The notes under the pieces are model-generated. The model did not search any database. It had not been told where the DNA came from and saw nothing but the letters and a program-made list of their open reading frames with translations. A program made the translations under genes and the position numbers. A DNA stretch of 64,000 bases from a virus: positions 26,113-90,112 of IMG/VR virus record IMGVR_UViG_3300032240_001151; one strand, 5' to 3'. Positions 19,255-27,237 of the stretch are shown one piece after another; within the stretch, counting starts at the first letter, position 1; each line of letters starts with the position of its first letter.

Positions 19255-20295
19255 ATGGCAACAAAATCAGTAACAGTAACAATAGCTAGTATAGGAGCTT
19301 CTGCAGGCCCTTTTAATATATCTGATGATGTATTAGGAGTAGTAGCAATGAATGTTAGCAGATCACAACTATTAGCAGGGTATAGTGTAAATATATCTAC
19401 CAGTGCTTCTGTTATTACTGTAACTTCTATCGGAACTTGTAGTACTTCGTTAAACATATACTTAGCAACTCCTACACCAACTCCAACACCAACAATAACT
19501 GCAACTCCTACTGTAACTCCAACTCCAACTCAAAATCCTATATATTTTGATAGTAACTTTACAAATACTAGCAATAATTGTGGAAGTGGAGGTAGAATAT
19601 GGTCTAGATTGATAGCCCCAGCAGGAACTACTGTAGAAGTAACGTTAACTTCTCAGCAATTTATAACAAGTGTAAACTCAGTAAGTGCGTCTATTTCTGG
19701 TACACTATACTTAACAACACTGCCTTCAGCAAATCCAACACCAGGAACAGTATTAACATCATCATATGCTAGTGTTAGTTATACAGATATACCTACGGTG
19801 TTAACAAATACACAAGTTACAACTCAAACAATTCCAGCAGCTGGGTATGTAGATGTTATGTTAATACATAGAACTCAAAATATAGCATCTAACTATTCAA
19901 ACGGTCAATCAACTGCTACAATAACAAAAGTAAACGGAGTATCTGTAAGCAATGGTGGAAGCCTTACAACAGGCTACAATTGTTCTGACACTACTTATTA
20001 TGAGTATATGATATCTCCTGTTGGGTATTCAAATTGCGGAGATGCGTGCGATTCCACTGTCTCAGTAACAACATCAGTGTATGCAACAGTATCATCAGAA
20101 GCTTTATTAACTGCGCAATATCTATATACTAGATCTGGTACAACATATACTTTATGGACTGGAGGAGATGGGCTATATCACCGAATAACTAAGGTAGGTA
20201 ACATGGGTTATGGATATTCTTGCGTTGTGATTCCTACAGGAAGAGTAGTATCAGTCAATGCATGTACTAGTGTAAGTCCTGGTACTTGTGCTTAA
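19255..20295 (+). CDS. Pro/Thr-linker virion-type protein
   Basis: 346 residues. The N-terminal domain (residues 1-70) parallels the preceding protein: GPFNISDDVLGVV, VSRSQLLAGYSV and a terminal C-x-x-x-L-x-I-Y-L. A Thr/Pro linker lies at about 72-94, then about 250 residues of Ser/Thr-rich strands with paired Cys residues (SNCGDACDS, GYSCVVIPTG). No membrane segment is seen. Tandem duplication of the N-terminal domain with a different C-terminal domain is typical of exchangeable receptor-binding or decoration proteins. The role is inferred. Confidence 0.5.
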   Translation: MATKSVTVTIASIGASAGPFNISDDVLGVVAMNVSRSQLLAGYSVNISTSASVITVTSIGTCSTSLNIYLATPTPTPTPTITATPTVTPTPTQNPIYFDSNFTNTSNNCGSGGRIWSRLIAPAGTTVEVTLTSQQFITSVNSVSASISGTLYLTTLPSANPTPGTVLTSSYASVSYTDIPTVLTNTQVTTQTIPAAGYVDVMLIHRTQNIASNYSNGQSTATITKVNGVSVSNGGSLTTGYNCSDTTYYEYMISPVGYSNCGDACDSTVSVTTSVYATVSSEALLTAQYLYTRSGTTYTLWTGGDGLYHRITKVGNMGYGYSCVVIPTGRVVSVNACTSVSPGTCA

Positions 20296-20307
20296 TAACA
20301 TAATAAT

Positions 20308-20607
20308 ATGATACAATATCAAGATTTTAAACTTAATTTTACAAATAATCACATGATTATAGAGCGTACTATAAAATGTACTATCAAAGATCATGAAATG
20401 AATTATAGCTATAATCCGTCATTACTTACATCCGGCAGTCAAGAAAACATGTTAGAATTTGCATCTGGATCTGATTTTATGCCATATGCAAGTACAATAG
20501 GTTTTTACAATGATGCTAATGATTTATTAATGGTAGCTAAATTCGCTCAACCGGTACCAATATCTCCAAGTACAGATACAAATTTCTTAATAAGAATGGA
20601 TATTTAA
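20308..20607 (+). CDS. Small structural protein sharing a C-terminal module with the 8917 gene
   Basis: 99 residues. The C-terminal half (MPYASTIGFYNDANDLLMVA and onward) matches the end of the 342-residue protein encoded at 8917-9945 (IGLYNDANELLAVA, then Pro-rich, then a terminal basic/acid strand). The 99-residue product is therefore a stand-alone copy of that terminal module. The N-terminal half (KLNFTNNHMIIERTIKCTIK) is beta-like. It closes the fibre and sugar block, one base before the GIY-YIG-like gene. A virion role is likely but not shown. Confidence 0.5.
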   Translation: MIQYQDFKLNFTNNHMIIERTIKCTIKDHEMNYSYNPSLLTSGSQENMLEFASGSDFMPYASTIGFYNDANDLLMVAKFAQPVPISPSTDTNFLIRMDI

Positions 20608-20608
20608 T

Positions 20609-21043
20609 ATGTGGTTTTACAAAGGACAAGTTATAACAGACATCACACAATTCCCAGAAAATGCATACGGTTTTATATATAAGATAAAAAAGGTAGATGG
20701 TGAAAAATTTTATATAGGACGAAAGAATCTAATATCAGAACGTAGCAAACCTCTTACAAAAAAAGAATTATTAGAACATACTGGTAAAGGGAAAAAACCA
20801 ACTAAAAAGAAAGTAGTATCTGAAAGCGATTGGAAGACCTATTACGGCTCTAATGCTACGCTTAAGGCAGATATAAAGGAGTTAGGTAAAGAGGCTTTTA
20901 TCAGGGAGATATTGCACATATGTACCCATAAAAAACAGATGACATACCAAGAATTGAGGCATCAGATCATAAATGGGTGTTTAGAGTCTACAAACTGCTA
21001 TGTTGATAACATTCTCGGTAAGTTTTGGAGAAAAGATATTTAG
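20609..21043 (+). CDS. GIY-YIG-like nuclease-related protein
   Basis: 144 residues. The N-terminus reads YGFIYKIKKVDGEKFYIGRK, which matches the two spaced tripeptides of GIY-YIG domains (GFIYKI and FYIGRK). GSNATLKADIKELGKEAF then resembles the helix bearing the conserved catalytic region. T4-like phages carry many such proteins, some homing endonucleases (Seg) and some of unknown job. The protein is short and has no obvious DNA-binding tail, so it may be a degenerate or non-homing member. It directly precedes the primase gene. Confidence 0.6.
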   Translation: MWFYKGQVITDITQFPENAYGFIYKIKKVDGEKFYIGRKNLISERSKPLTKKELLEHTGKGKKPTKKKVVSESDWKTYYGSNATLKADIKELGKEAFIREILHICTHKKQMTYQELRHQIINGCLESTNCYVDNILGKFWRKDI

Positions 21044-21054
21044 TTGTATCTTTG
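21024..21054 (+). promoter_or_regulatory. Bacteroidota-type promoter (TTTG-N19-TAnnTTTG) ahead of primase
   Basis: TTTG at 21024-21027 and TATCTTTG at 21047-21054 are separated by 19 bases, fitting the Bacteroidota consensus spacing of 19-21. The element ends four bases before the primase ATG at 21059, so transcription would begin at or very near the start codon, giving a leaderless message. It lies over the end of the preceding gene. Confidence 0.5.
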
Positions 21055-21058
21055 ATGG

Positions 21059-22000
21059 ATGGAGAACATCCTTTCAGGTCTCATAGATCAAGTTTTAGGG
21101 TATGGTGAAAAAGCCACCAAGACCAACAGAAAATACCATTGTCCTTTTCCTGATTGTCCTACTCATGGTACATCTAAGAGAAAACTTGAGATAGACATTG
21201 TTACTGACTCTGAGGGCAATAATAGATGGGCGTGTTGGGTATGCGGAAATAAAGGACGTACTATAAGATCTTTATTTAGAAAGATAGGAGCTACATCTAG
21301 TCAGCTGAGAGATCTATCCACAATAATAGTAAGAACAGATAGGGAAGATCAGGATACCGCAGAGTTTGATGGAGTTTTGCCAGTTGAGTACAAGTTTCTA
21401 TTAGATGTTAAGAAGAGTGATATTCTTGCTAAACATGCAATGTTATATCTCAAGAAAAGGGGAGTTACCGAACAAGATATTATCAAGTACCAAATGGGGT
21501 ATTGTGAAGAAGGTCCATATGCAGAAAGGATTATAATGCCATCCTTTGACTCCTCTGGTAAGATAAACTTCTTTGTAGGTAGATCGTTTGACCCAGAAGT
21601 AAGATTAAAGTATAAATACCCCCAGGCTTCAAGGGATATTATCCCATTTGAGATGTATATTAATTGGAACGTACCTGTTGTTTTGTGTGAGGGAGGGTTT
21701 GATATGTTGGCTATTAAAAGAAACGCTATACCACTGCTAGGAAAGTCTATAACTCCAAAGCTTATGAAAAAGCTAGTAGAATCTAAAATACAAAAAGTAT
21801 ACGTAGCTTTGGACAAAGACGCCATAGCCATGGCTTTAAAACATTGTGAGACCTTAATGTCTTTAGGTAAAAAGGTATTTCTTGTAGAAATGGAAGATAA
21901 GGATCCCTCTTCTATGGGATTTGACGCATTTCTGTCTCTAATTCAACAGGTAGAACCCTTGACTTTTAATAAATTATTAAAATATAAAATGCTACTATAA
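21059..22000 (+). CDS. DNA primase, T4 gp61-like
   Basis: 313 residues. The N-terminal zinc-binding domain shows HCPFPDCPTHG at about residue 27 and WACWVCGNKGRT at about 57, four cysteines as in bacterial and phage primases. The TOPRIM catalytic domain follows: VVLCEGGFDMLAIKR (motif Glu near 206) and VYVALDKDAIAMA (DxD near 245). It makes RNA primers for lagging-strand synthesis with the phage helicase, which is not in this window. The start at 21059 is preferred because the ATG at 21055 is out of frame. The downstream gene overlaps its stop by one base. Confidence 0.9.
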   Translation: MENILSGLIDQVLGYGEKATKTNRKYHCPFPDCPTHGTSKRKLEIDIVTDSEGNNRWACWVCGNKGRTIRSLFRKIGATSSQLRDLSTIIVRTDREDQDTAEFDGVLPVEYKFLLDVKKSDILAKHAMLYLKKRGVTEQDIIKYQMGYCEEGPYAERIIMPSFDSSGKINFFVGRSFDPEVRLKYKYPQASRDIIPFEMYINWNVPVVLCEGGFDMLAIKRNAIPLLGKSITPKLMKKLVESKIQKVYVALDKDAIAMALKHCETLMSLGKKVFLVEMEDKDPSSMGFDAFLSLIQQVEPLTFNKLLKYKMLL

Positions 22001-22548
22001 TGGAAAATAAGACAAATTTTTTGATACAACTAGATGAAACTCAGTACCAAACCCCAGATTTAACCAAGAAAGGAGTAGCTAAGGCAGCTACAAACATATA
22101 TACAGCTGTTATGGATGGTAATATGTCTGCTGTAGACATTGCTGTAATGTTAAAGTTTGTGGAAGAGACTGGAAAAAGTCTAAAAGAACTATCAGACGAT
22201 AATGGTAAGAATACTTTTGTAGATCTGGTAAGAGATGAGATAGAGAGAAATTCAGATGATGGAAAGACATTTAATACCAAACATGGGGTTAAATTTGAAT
22301 TATATGAGGCGGCTACCAAATTTGACTATGAGTCTTGTGGAGACCCTATCTGGAATAAGCTTAGTAAGGAATTAGAGCTTATTAAGGCTAAAATGAAAGA
22401 AAGGGAATCGTTTTTAAAGAGTCTAAAAGGTACTACAAATATGAATATCATAGACCCAGACACCTCTGAATTCCATGAAAACGTAGAGTTATACCCTCCA
22501 GCTAAGTCTTCTACATCCACGTATAAACAGACTATGATTAACGGATAA
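22000..22548 (+). CDS. Conserved phage protein of unknown function, probably replication-linked
   Basis: 182 residues, mostly helical and acidic. The first 70 residues include VAKAATNIYTAVMDGNMSAV and a LKFVEETGKSLKEL helix. The middle (ELYEAATKFDYESCGDPIWN) and the helix KELELIKAKMKERESFLKSL are followed by a tail ending in PPAKSSTSTYKQTM. I recognise this arrangement from hypothetical phage proteins but know no function. It is translationally coupled to the primase (TAATG), so a role in replication or recombination is a fair guess. Confidence 0.55.
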   Translation: MENKTNFLIQLDETQYQTPDLTKKGVAKAATNIYTAVMDGNMSAVDIAVMLKFVEETGKSLKELSDDNGKNTFVDLVRDEIERNSDDGKTFNTKHGVKFELYEAATKFDYESCGDPIWNKLSKELELIKAKMKERESFLKSLKGTTNMNIIDPDTSEFHENVELYPPAKSSTSTYKQTMING

Positions 22549-22549
22549 G

Positions 22550-22573
22550 TTCGATATTTATAATAGTATCGAA
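22550..22573 (+). promoter_or_regulatory. Inverted repeat containing an ATATTTATA box
   Basis: TTCGATA (22550-22556) and TATCGAA (22567-22573) form a perfect 7-base inverted repeat around a 10-base AT-rich loop. The recurring box GATATTTATA overlaps the left arm. The ATG at 22579 follows directly. It could be a promoter with an operator-like palindrome or a leader hairpin. Confidence 0.4.
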
Positions 22574-22578
22574 TAAAT

Positions 22579-23208
22579 ATGCAAGAACAACATCCGTGCT
22601 ATTATCCTGGAGAATTCGCACCTCCAACTAAAATGCATTTAAATGCTTTGTATTGGCTTTTAAATAGGCCAGAGATTAGTCATGTCCATGTGGTAATAGG
22701 AAAAGATAACGGTCTTATAAGTCAAGATCAAAAGGCTAAGATGTGGGAAATGTTGATGAAATCAAATTTTGCACCACAAGCTACTATAATAAAGTCAAAA
22801 GATAAAGGACCTCTTAGTGAAGTCCATTCAATATTCGAAGAAAAAAGCGATAAACCAGCTTACCTAGCTTTAGATGAGAAATCTGCAAGGCATAAGGGTC
22901 TGCAAAAGAAGTTTTCTAAATTCCCTTATTATGGGATGCAACTTCTTCCTTCTCAATTTTATAAATCGTCAGCAGCTTTACATCAAGCTGCCATAGACGG
23001 AGATAATGGAGCTGCCAAAGCAGAATTACCAGACGACTTCTCTGATGAACAAATTAATGAGTACATGAAATTACTCAGTAAACCGTCTATTTCAGATGAA
23101 CCTGTAGAAGAAAAATCACCTCTGATTAATTATAAAGAAGAATACACTAAGAAGTTCAGTGATGGATTTTGGAAAAGTGTGTTTGAACCAATAAACAAAG
23201 AAGATTAA
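22579..23208 (+). CDS. Cytidylyltransferase-like (nucleotidyltransferase-fold) protein
   Basis: 209 residues. The N-terminus YYPGEFAPPTKMHLNALYWL is a variant of the GxFxPxHxGH signature of nucleotidyltransferases such as NMN and phosphopantetheine adenylyltransferases. The first motif His is replaced by Thr and GH by MH. HVHVVIGKDNG gives the second strand. The usual C-terminal ISSTxIR motif is not obvious, so activity is doubtful. Residues 130-209 are acidic and helical. Similar nucleotidyltransferase-like proteins are common near structural genes of marine T4-like phages. It opens a new unit after the palindrome. Confidence 0.6.
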   Translation: MQEQHPCYYPGEFAPPTKMHLNALYWLLNRPEISHVHVVIGKDNGLISQDQKAKMWEMLMKSNFAPQATIIKSKDKGPLSEVHSIFEEKSDKPAYLALDEKSARHKGLQKKFSKFPYYGMQLLPSQFYKSSAALHQAAIDGDNGAAKAELPDDFSDEQINEYMKLLSKPSISDEPVEEKSPLINYKEEYTKKFSDGFWKSVFEPINKED

Positions 23209-23210
23209 AA

Positions 23211-23573
23211 ATGGAACAGTTTGGATTATTTATCGGAACACTAATGCAGTCTAGAAATCAGGCGCACATCTATCATTTACAAACAAAGTCTTTTGCAGAA
23301 CATAAAGCATTGCAAGAGTATTATGAAGGAATTATAGATCATATTGACGGTCTTGTTGAGACTTTTCAAGGAAGATATGGTATACTTTATGGATACCAAA
23401 TGGGAGGAACTATTAAAGAAGATGGAGGTACAATATTATATTTTCAAGCTCTTTGTAAATTTGTTGAAGGTATAAGATCTTCAATACCTCAAGATTCGTA
23501 TCTTCAGAATCAAGTAGATGAAGTAGTAGCTCTTATAGAATCAACTAAATACAAATTAGTAAATCTTAAATAA
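23211..23573 (+). CDS. Ferritin-like helical phage protein (DUF5856-type)
   Basis: 120 residues predicted as a long helical bundle. The segment RNQAHIYHLQTKSFAEHKAL, followed by YYEGIIDHIDGLVETFQGRYG, places paired His and Glu residues as in Dps/ferritin-like folds. I recall this pattern from small proteins of environmental T4-like phages labelled DUF5856. Metal binding or DNA protection is possible but not shown. It overlaps the next start by one base and sits with candidate head-packaged proteins. Confidence 0.5.
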   Translation: MEQFGLFIGTLMQSRNQAHIYHLQTKSFAEHKALQEYYEGIIDHIDGLVETFQGRYGILYGYQMGGTIKEDGGTILYFQALCKFVEGIRSSIPQDSYLQNQVDEVVALIESTKYKLVNLK

Positions 23574-24166
23574 TGAAACTAAGAGACATATTCCTAGAAG
23601 CATTTGATGATTGTGGGTGTTCCGGAGAAAAACTTTCTGAAGGACTGCAGTATCACGTAGACAACGAAAGGCCTCTCACAGAGAATATCTATAGGCCTTT
23701 TTCTAAAAAGTATTTTGATCTGTTTAAAGAAGCTCGTGAACTTTATAAAAAAGGTCTTTTAGTTATTACTGAAGAAGAGGAGAAATTACTAGCTAATACA
23801 GATCTAGGAGAGTATGGATATTATAATGGAGTTAAAGTTCCGTTAGATTTCCCAATGAGCTTTGAACAAATTAATGAAATTAAGCACCAGGGGAAAGAAG
23901 TTCAATTAAATCACCCACATCGTGGAGGGGCTAAGAAATTTTACGTGTATGTAAGAAAACCAGGTGGAGGAATTAAAAAAGTATCTTTTGGGGATACCAC
24001 AGGTTTAAAAGCTAAGATCAACGACCCTAAGGCCCGTAAATCTTTTGCAGCAAGACATAAATGTGCACAAGCTAAGGATAAAACCATGGCTAACTACTGG
24101 AGCTGCAGACTACCAAGATATGCCAAAATGTTAGGAATTAAGTCAAGTTTTACAGGATATTGGTAG
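23573..24166 (+). CDS. Conserved protein with capsid-targeting-like leader
   Basis: 197 residues. The N-terminus MKLRDIFLEAFDDCGCSG resembles T4 internal-protein leaders: a short amphipathic segment ending F-L-E9|A10, a possible prohead-protease cut. L21-S-E23|G24 is a second candidate. The C-terminal part (KKFYVYVRKPGGG, then KARKSFAARHKCAQ and TMANYWSCRLPRYAK) is a conserved basic phage module with two paired Cys. A DNA-associated protein packaged in the head is a plausible reading. The family's function is unknown. Confidence 0.55.
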   Translation: MKLRDIFLEAFDDCGCSGEKLSEGLQYHVDNERPLTENIYRPFSKKYFDLFKEARELYKKGLLVITEEEEKLLANTDLGEYGYYNGVKVPLDFPMSFEQINEIKHQGKEVQLNHPHRGGAKKFYVYVRKPGGGIKKVSFGDTTGLKAKINDPKARKSFAARHKCAQAKDKTMANYWSCRLPRYAKMLGIKSSFTGYW

Positions 24167-24172
24167 ATTTTA

Positions 24173-24186
24173 AAATATTTATATAC
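24173..24186 (+). promoter_or_regulatory. Candidate phage late-type promoter box
   Basis: AAATATTTATATAC lies 16 bases before the ATG at 24203, in the intergenic gap. It matches the recurring box. Confidence 0.4.
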
Positions 24187-24202
24187 ACAATTGTAAATAA
24201 AA

Positions 24203-26968
24203 ATGGCAAACAAAAACAAAGAGATTCAAGATCTTATTAAAAAAATTTTAAGAGAAGAGCTAAGCAATATAAAAAAAAGTCATGGTTCGTGGGAATATCA
24301 AGTAGGAGAATGGTTTATTAATCATTATCCAGATATAGCAGAAAAAATGGCGAAGCCGTATGATCAGGATTTAGGCCAATATGCTAAAGAAATAGGCACC
24401 AGAGTAATTTTCTTGGCTGCAGCGGCAACAGGAGTATTAGGAGTTGGGGCAATTACGGCTTATGATGCAATTAAAAGAAAACTAAAAGAAGCACATCTAG
24501 ACAGCTCAATAATGGGTCTGATACAAGATAAAATGAAAGACCCAAAAGTTGCTCAAATGGTTTTAAATAAAGCAAAACAAATAACAGGCAAGTCGCCAGA
24601 AGAACTAATCAAAGATCTACAAGGATCATTAAAAGAAGGAGAGTGGGAAGAAAAGAATAAACCAGAAACTTCTAAAACTTGGGAAAAGTTAAAATATGTA
24701 ATGGGCCAGTTAGGTTCTTACAAGGTTAACGGAAAGATGTTTGGAAAAAAGAAAGAACTAGCCGCAGCAGAAGCAAGAATAGAGGCTATTATTAATAAAG
24801 AAAGTAATAAGTTTATAAAAGATCTAGACACTCTTATTAAACAAACAAATAAGGAATTTCCAAATAACTTAAAAGCAGCTGATTTTTTAAGTATTGTTTT
24901 AAGCATATCTGCTTGTTATGATTCTATAGTTGATGCTACAAAAAAAGAAAATCTACCTATTGATGCTGCCAATGCTATAATCAATGATTTAAGAGAGTAT
25001 GTTAAATACATTCTAGATGCAAAATTAGCAGCAGCTTACTCAACTGTAGATGAGTCTAAAGATGGAATAACAGAAGAAGAGTATAAAAACATAGACGAAG
25101 CTTTTGGGTTAAATGAAGACCAAGCCGCAGACGTTAGAGCTCAGTTTGCAGCTAACAGAGCCGCAAGAAGCGGAGAAGAAGATAAAGCAGACTTTAAGAG
25201 TACCAAAATGGACACTCTTAAATCTAATAAACTACCAATGACTTTGTTGGGAGTTGGATCTGCATTAGGAGGATTTAGTTGGTTAGTAAACACAGAATGG
25301 TTTAAACACTTGTTTGATATAATAACTCCTGGGCATTGGACTCAAGACTTAGCTACAGAGTCAAAAGTACTGACCGATATCAAACCTGGAGAAGGCGTGT
25401 ATAAATTACTTGGAAGAGTAACACAGCATAAATTAGATGGTAATTCAAGCCCTACCGAATTTGTTAATTCTTTGAAGCAAATTGGTGGCGGAGATGCTAA
25501 TAAAGGAGTAGATCTTCTTTGTCAGAAAGGTGGTGTAATGATGAAGCCGGAAGAGGCTTCTAAAGGTCTTCATGAGTTCTTAAAAAATCCAAGTAAGTAT
25601 AAGAACATGAATGACTTGTTTCATGGATCAGCATCGGGAACAGGAAAATTGGTACCTACAAATACTACTTTATATGGTACAATAGCTGGTAAACAAATGG
25701 TTTCAATACTGACTAAAGTTATCCCTAAAGTATTTGTTAGAGGATCTATAAAAACAGGAGCTGGATATGCCATAGCTAAAGGATTAGGAGCTATATTAGG
25801 TCCTATAGGTGTTGGATTGCTTGGAGCGGGGGCTTTGGTTAAAATCATGAGGATTAAAGGTCAAAAAACATCTAGGGCAGCTACTTTAAATGCACTTTAT
25901 CAATCTTTAAGAAATATTCCTGGAGGCACTGTAATAGAGCCTGAAGGAGAAGTAGACACTAAAATACAAGTAGAACCCTCTCCAATAAACCCAGGTCCTA
26001 TAGATACTGCAACAGATAAAGGAACAAAAGAAAAAGGTAAAGGAGCTGGGGTATCTGCTAAAGAACCTAAAGGAGATAATGATGATTTGTACAATACATT
26101 AAAGAATGTATTTAAGTATATTGTTAATAGCAGAGATATGCTGGGAACAAGATCTGCAGATAATGTTGGAACTGGAGCAGCTACTAGGAGAGCTAAAGAA
26201 AAAGGAGAAAAACCATCATCCGAGCCTACTAATAAGCCATCTGTAACAGTTCCTGAAGGACCAACAATTAAAAAAGGAAGTGAGTTTAAAATTACAGGAC
26301 GTAATGGAAGAACAGCTGCGATTAGAGTAGTTAGTGTAAAAAAAGATGGTACAGTAGAAGTAGAGAGAACAGATGGGGGTAAAATTAAAAGTCCTATGAT
26401 AGCTAAGGATACATTAGTAAAAATGTATAAGTTAGCTCAAAAGAAAACCCTATCAGAAGGTAAATATATAACTGATAATGAAGTTTTAAATTATTTAGAA
26501 AAGAAACTATCTTATGATAAATTAAAATCATTTGAAAATTTAATCAAAAGAATAGAGCAACTTAGAAATAAAATTAGAAACGCAAAACAATCAAAAGATA
26601 AAGATTTTAATAGATTGGTAGATAAGTTTAAAGCTAATCCAATCATGGCTACTGATTTTCAAAGTTTGTTTGATGTATCGTCAGCCAATGAAAAAGATAT
26701 GGCATCTTTAAAAGCTTTGATAGACGATATTTTTGTAACAGTGTACTCAGGTAAGTTTGGAAGAGGAAACTTGATAGATAAGATGGCAAGTACTGCTGGA
26801 GGAAGTATAAATTCTATAAAAGAAAAGTACTATGGTGCTGATGATCCAAACAAATCTTTTGAAAAAGATGCACAATCAAGAGATAGATTAAAAAATAATT
26901 TAATAAACTTTTTACAAGACGCTATTAGGTTGTTTCAGCATATGTACAGTAGAAGAAGAAACGGATAA
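24203..26968 (+). CDS. Large internal or head-associated protein, function unknown
   Basis: 921 residues, Lys/Glu/Ala-rich and largely helical. Hydrophobic Gly/Ala-rich segments occur at about 69-88 (RVIFLAAAATGVLGVGA) and about 515-550 (an ILGPIGVGLLGAGALVKI stretch), which suggests membrane interaction. Sites matching the T4 protease rule (I/L)xE|(A/S/G) are L143-K-E145|G, I297-D-E299|A and L750-S-E752|G. No enzymatic motif was recognised. Size and hydrophobic patches recall ejected internal virion proteins, but that is inference. An AT-rich promoter box precedes it. Confidence 0.45.
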   Translation: MANKNKEIQDLIKKILREELSNIKKSHGSWEYQVGEWFINHYPDIAEKMAKPYDQDLGQYAKEIGTRVIFLAAAATGVLGVGAITAYDAIKRKLKEAHLDSSIMGLIQDKMKDPKVAQMVLNKAKQITGKSPEELIKDLQGSLKEGEWEEKNKPETSKTWEKLKYVMGQLGSYKVNGKMFGKKKELAAAEARIEAIINKESNKFIKDLDTLIKQTNKEFPNNLKAADFLSIVLSISACYDSIVDATKKENLPIDAANAIINDLREYVKYILDAKLAAAYSTVDESKDGITEEEYKNIDEAFGLNEDQAADVRAQFAANRAARSGEEDKADFKSTKMDTLKSNKLPMTLLGVGSALGGFSWLVNTEWFKHLFDIITPGHWTQDLATESKVLTDIKPGEGVYKLLGRVTQHKLDGNSSPTEFVNSLKQIGGGDANKGVDLLCQKGGVMMKPEEASKGLHEFLKNPSKYKNMNDLFHGSASGTGKLVPTNTTLYGTIAGKQMVSILTKVIPKVFVRGSIKTGAGYAIAKGLGAILGPIGVGLLGAGALVKIMRIKGQKTSRAATLNALYQSLRNIPGGTVIEPEGEVDTKIQVEPSPINPGPIDTATDKGTKEKGKGAGVSAKEPKGDNDDLYNTLKNVFKYIVNSRDMLGTRSADNVGTGAATRRAKEKGEKPSSEPTNKPSVTVPEGPTIKKGSEFKITGRNGRTAAIRVVSVKKDGTVEVERTDGGKIKSPMIAKDTLVKMYKLAQKKTLSEGKYITDNEVLNYLEKKLSYDKLKSFENLIKRIEQLRNKIRNAKQSKDKDFNRLVDKFKANPIMATDFQSLFDVSSANEKDMASLKALIDDIFVTVYSGKFGRGNLIDKMASTAGGSINSIKEKYYGADDPNKSFEKDAQSRDRLKNNLINFLQDAIRLFQHMYSRRRNG

Positions 26969-26971
26969 TCT

Positions 26972-27235
26972 ATGCAGGATAGACCTTACATAGAAACATA
27001 TAGTGAAGGTTGGTATGAAAGGGTTTTTAAAGCTGATGTTGACTCTGGGGAATTAAGGTGGCATAGGGATAGAGAGGATCGTGTAATTGAACCCATAGAA
27101 CCAACCGATTGGTTTTTTCAGAAAGACGGAGGACTTCCTATGAAAATAGAAGGTCAGATTCACATACCAATGGGAGAGTGGCATAGGGCTATAAAAGGTA
27201 CAGGAGATTTAAAAATAAAAATAAAAAAACTATAG
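26972..27235 (+). CDS. Small conserved phage protein
   Basis: 87 residues. It is compact and rich in aromatic and acidic residues (YSEGWYERVFKADVDSGELR, DREDRVIEP, then PMGEWHRAIKGTGDL). The EP/His-containing strands look cupin-like, and similar short proteins occur in cyanophages, but I know no function. Gaps on both sides are two or three bases, so it is co-transcribed with the large protein upstream. Confidence 0.5.
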   Translation: MQDRPYIETYSEGWYERVFKADVDSGELRWHRDREDRVIEPIEPTDWFFQKDGGLPMKIEGQIHIPMGEWHRAIKGTGDLKIKIKKL

Positions 27236-27237
27236 TT

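Noticed and set aside
20609-21043. Intron-borne or free-standing mobile homing endonuclease
   Set aside because: No interrupted gene, intron boundary or disrupted neighbour is visible. The frame fits the surrounding operon, so mobility is not supported.
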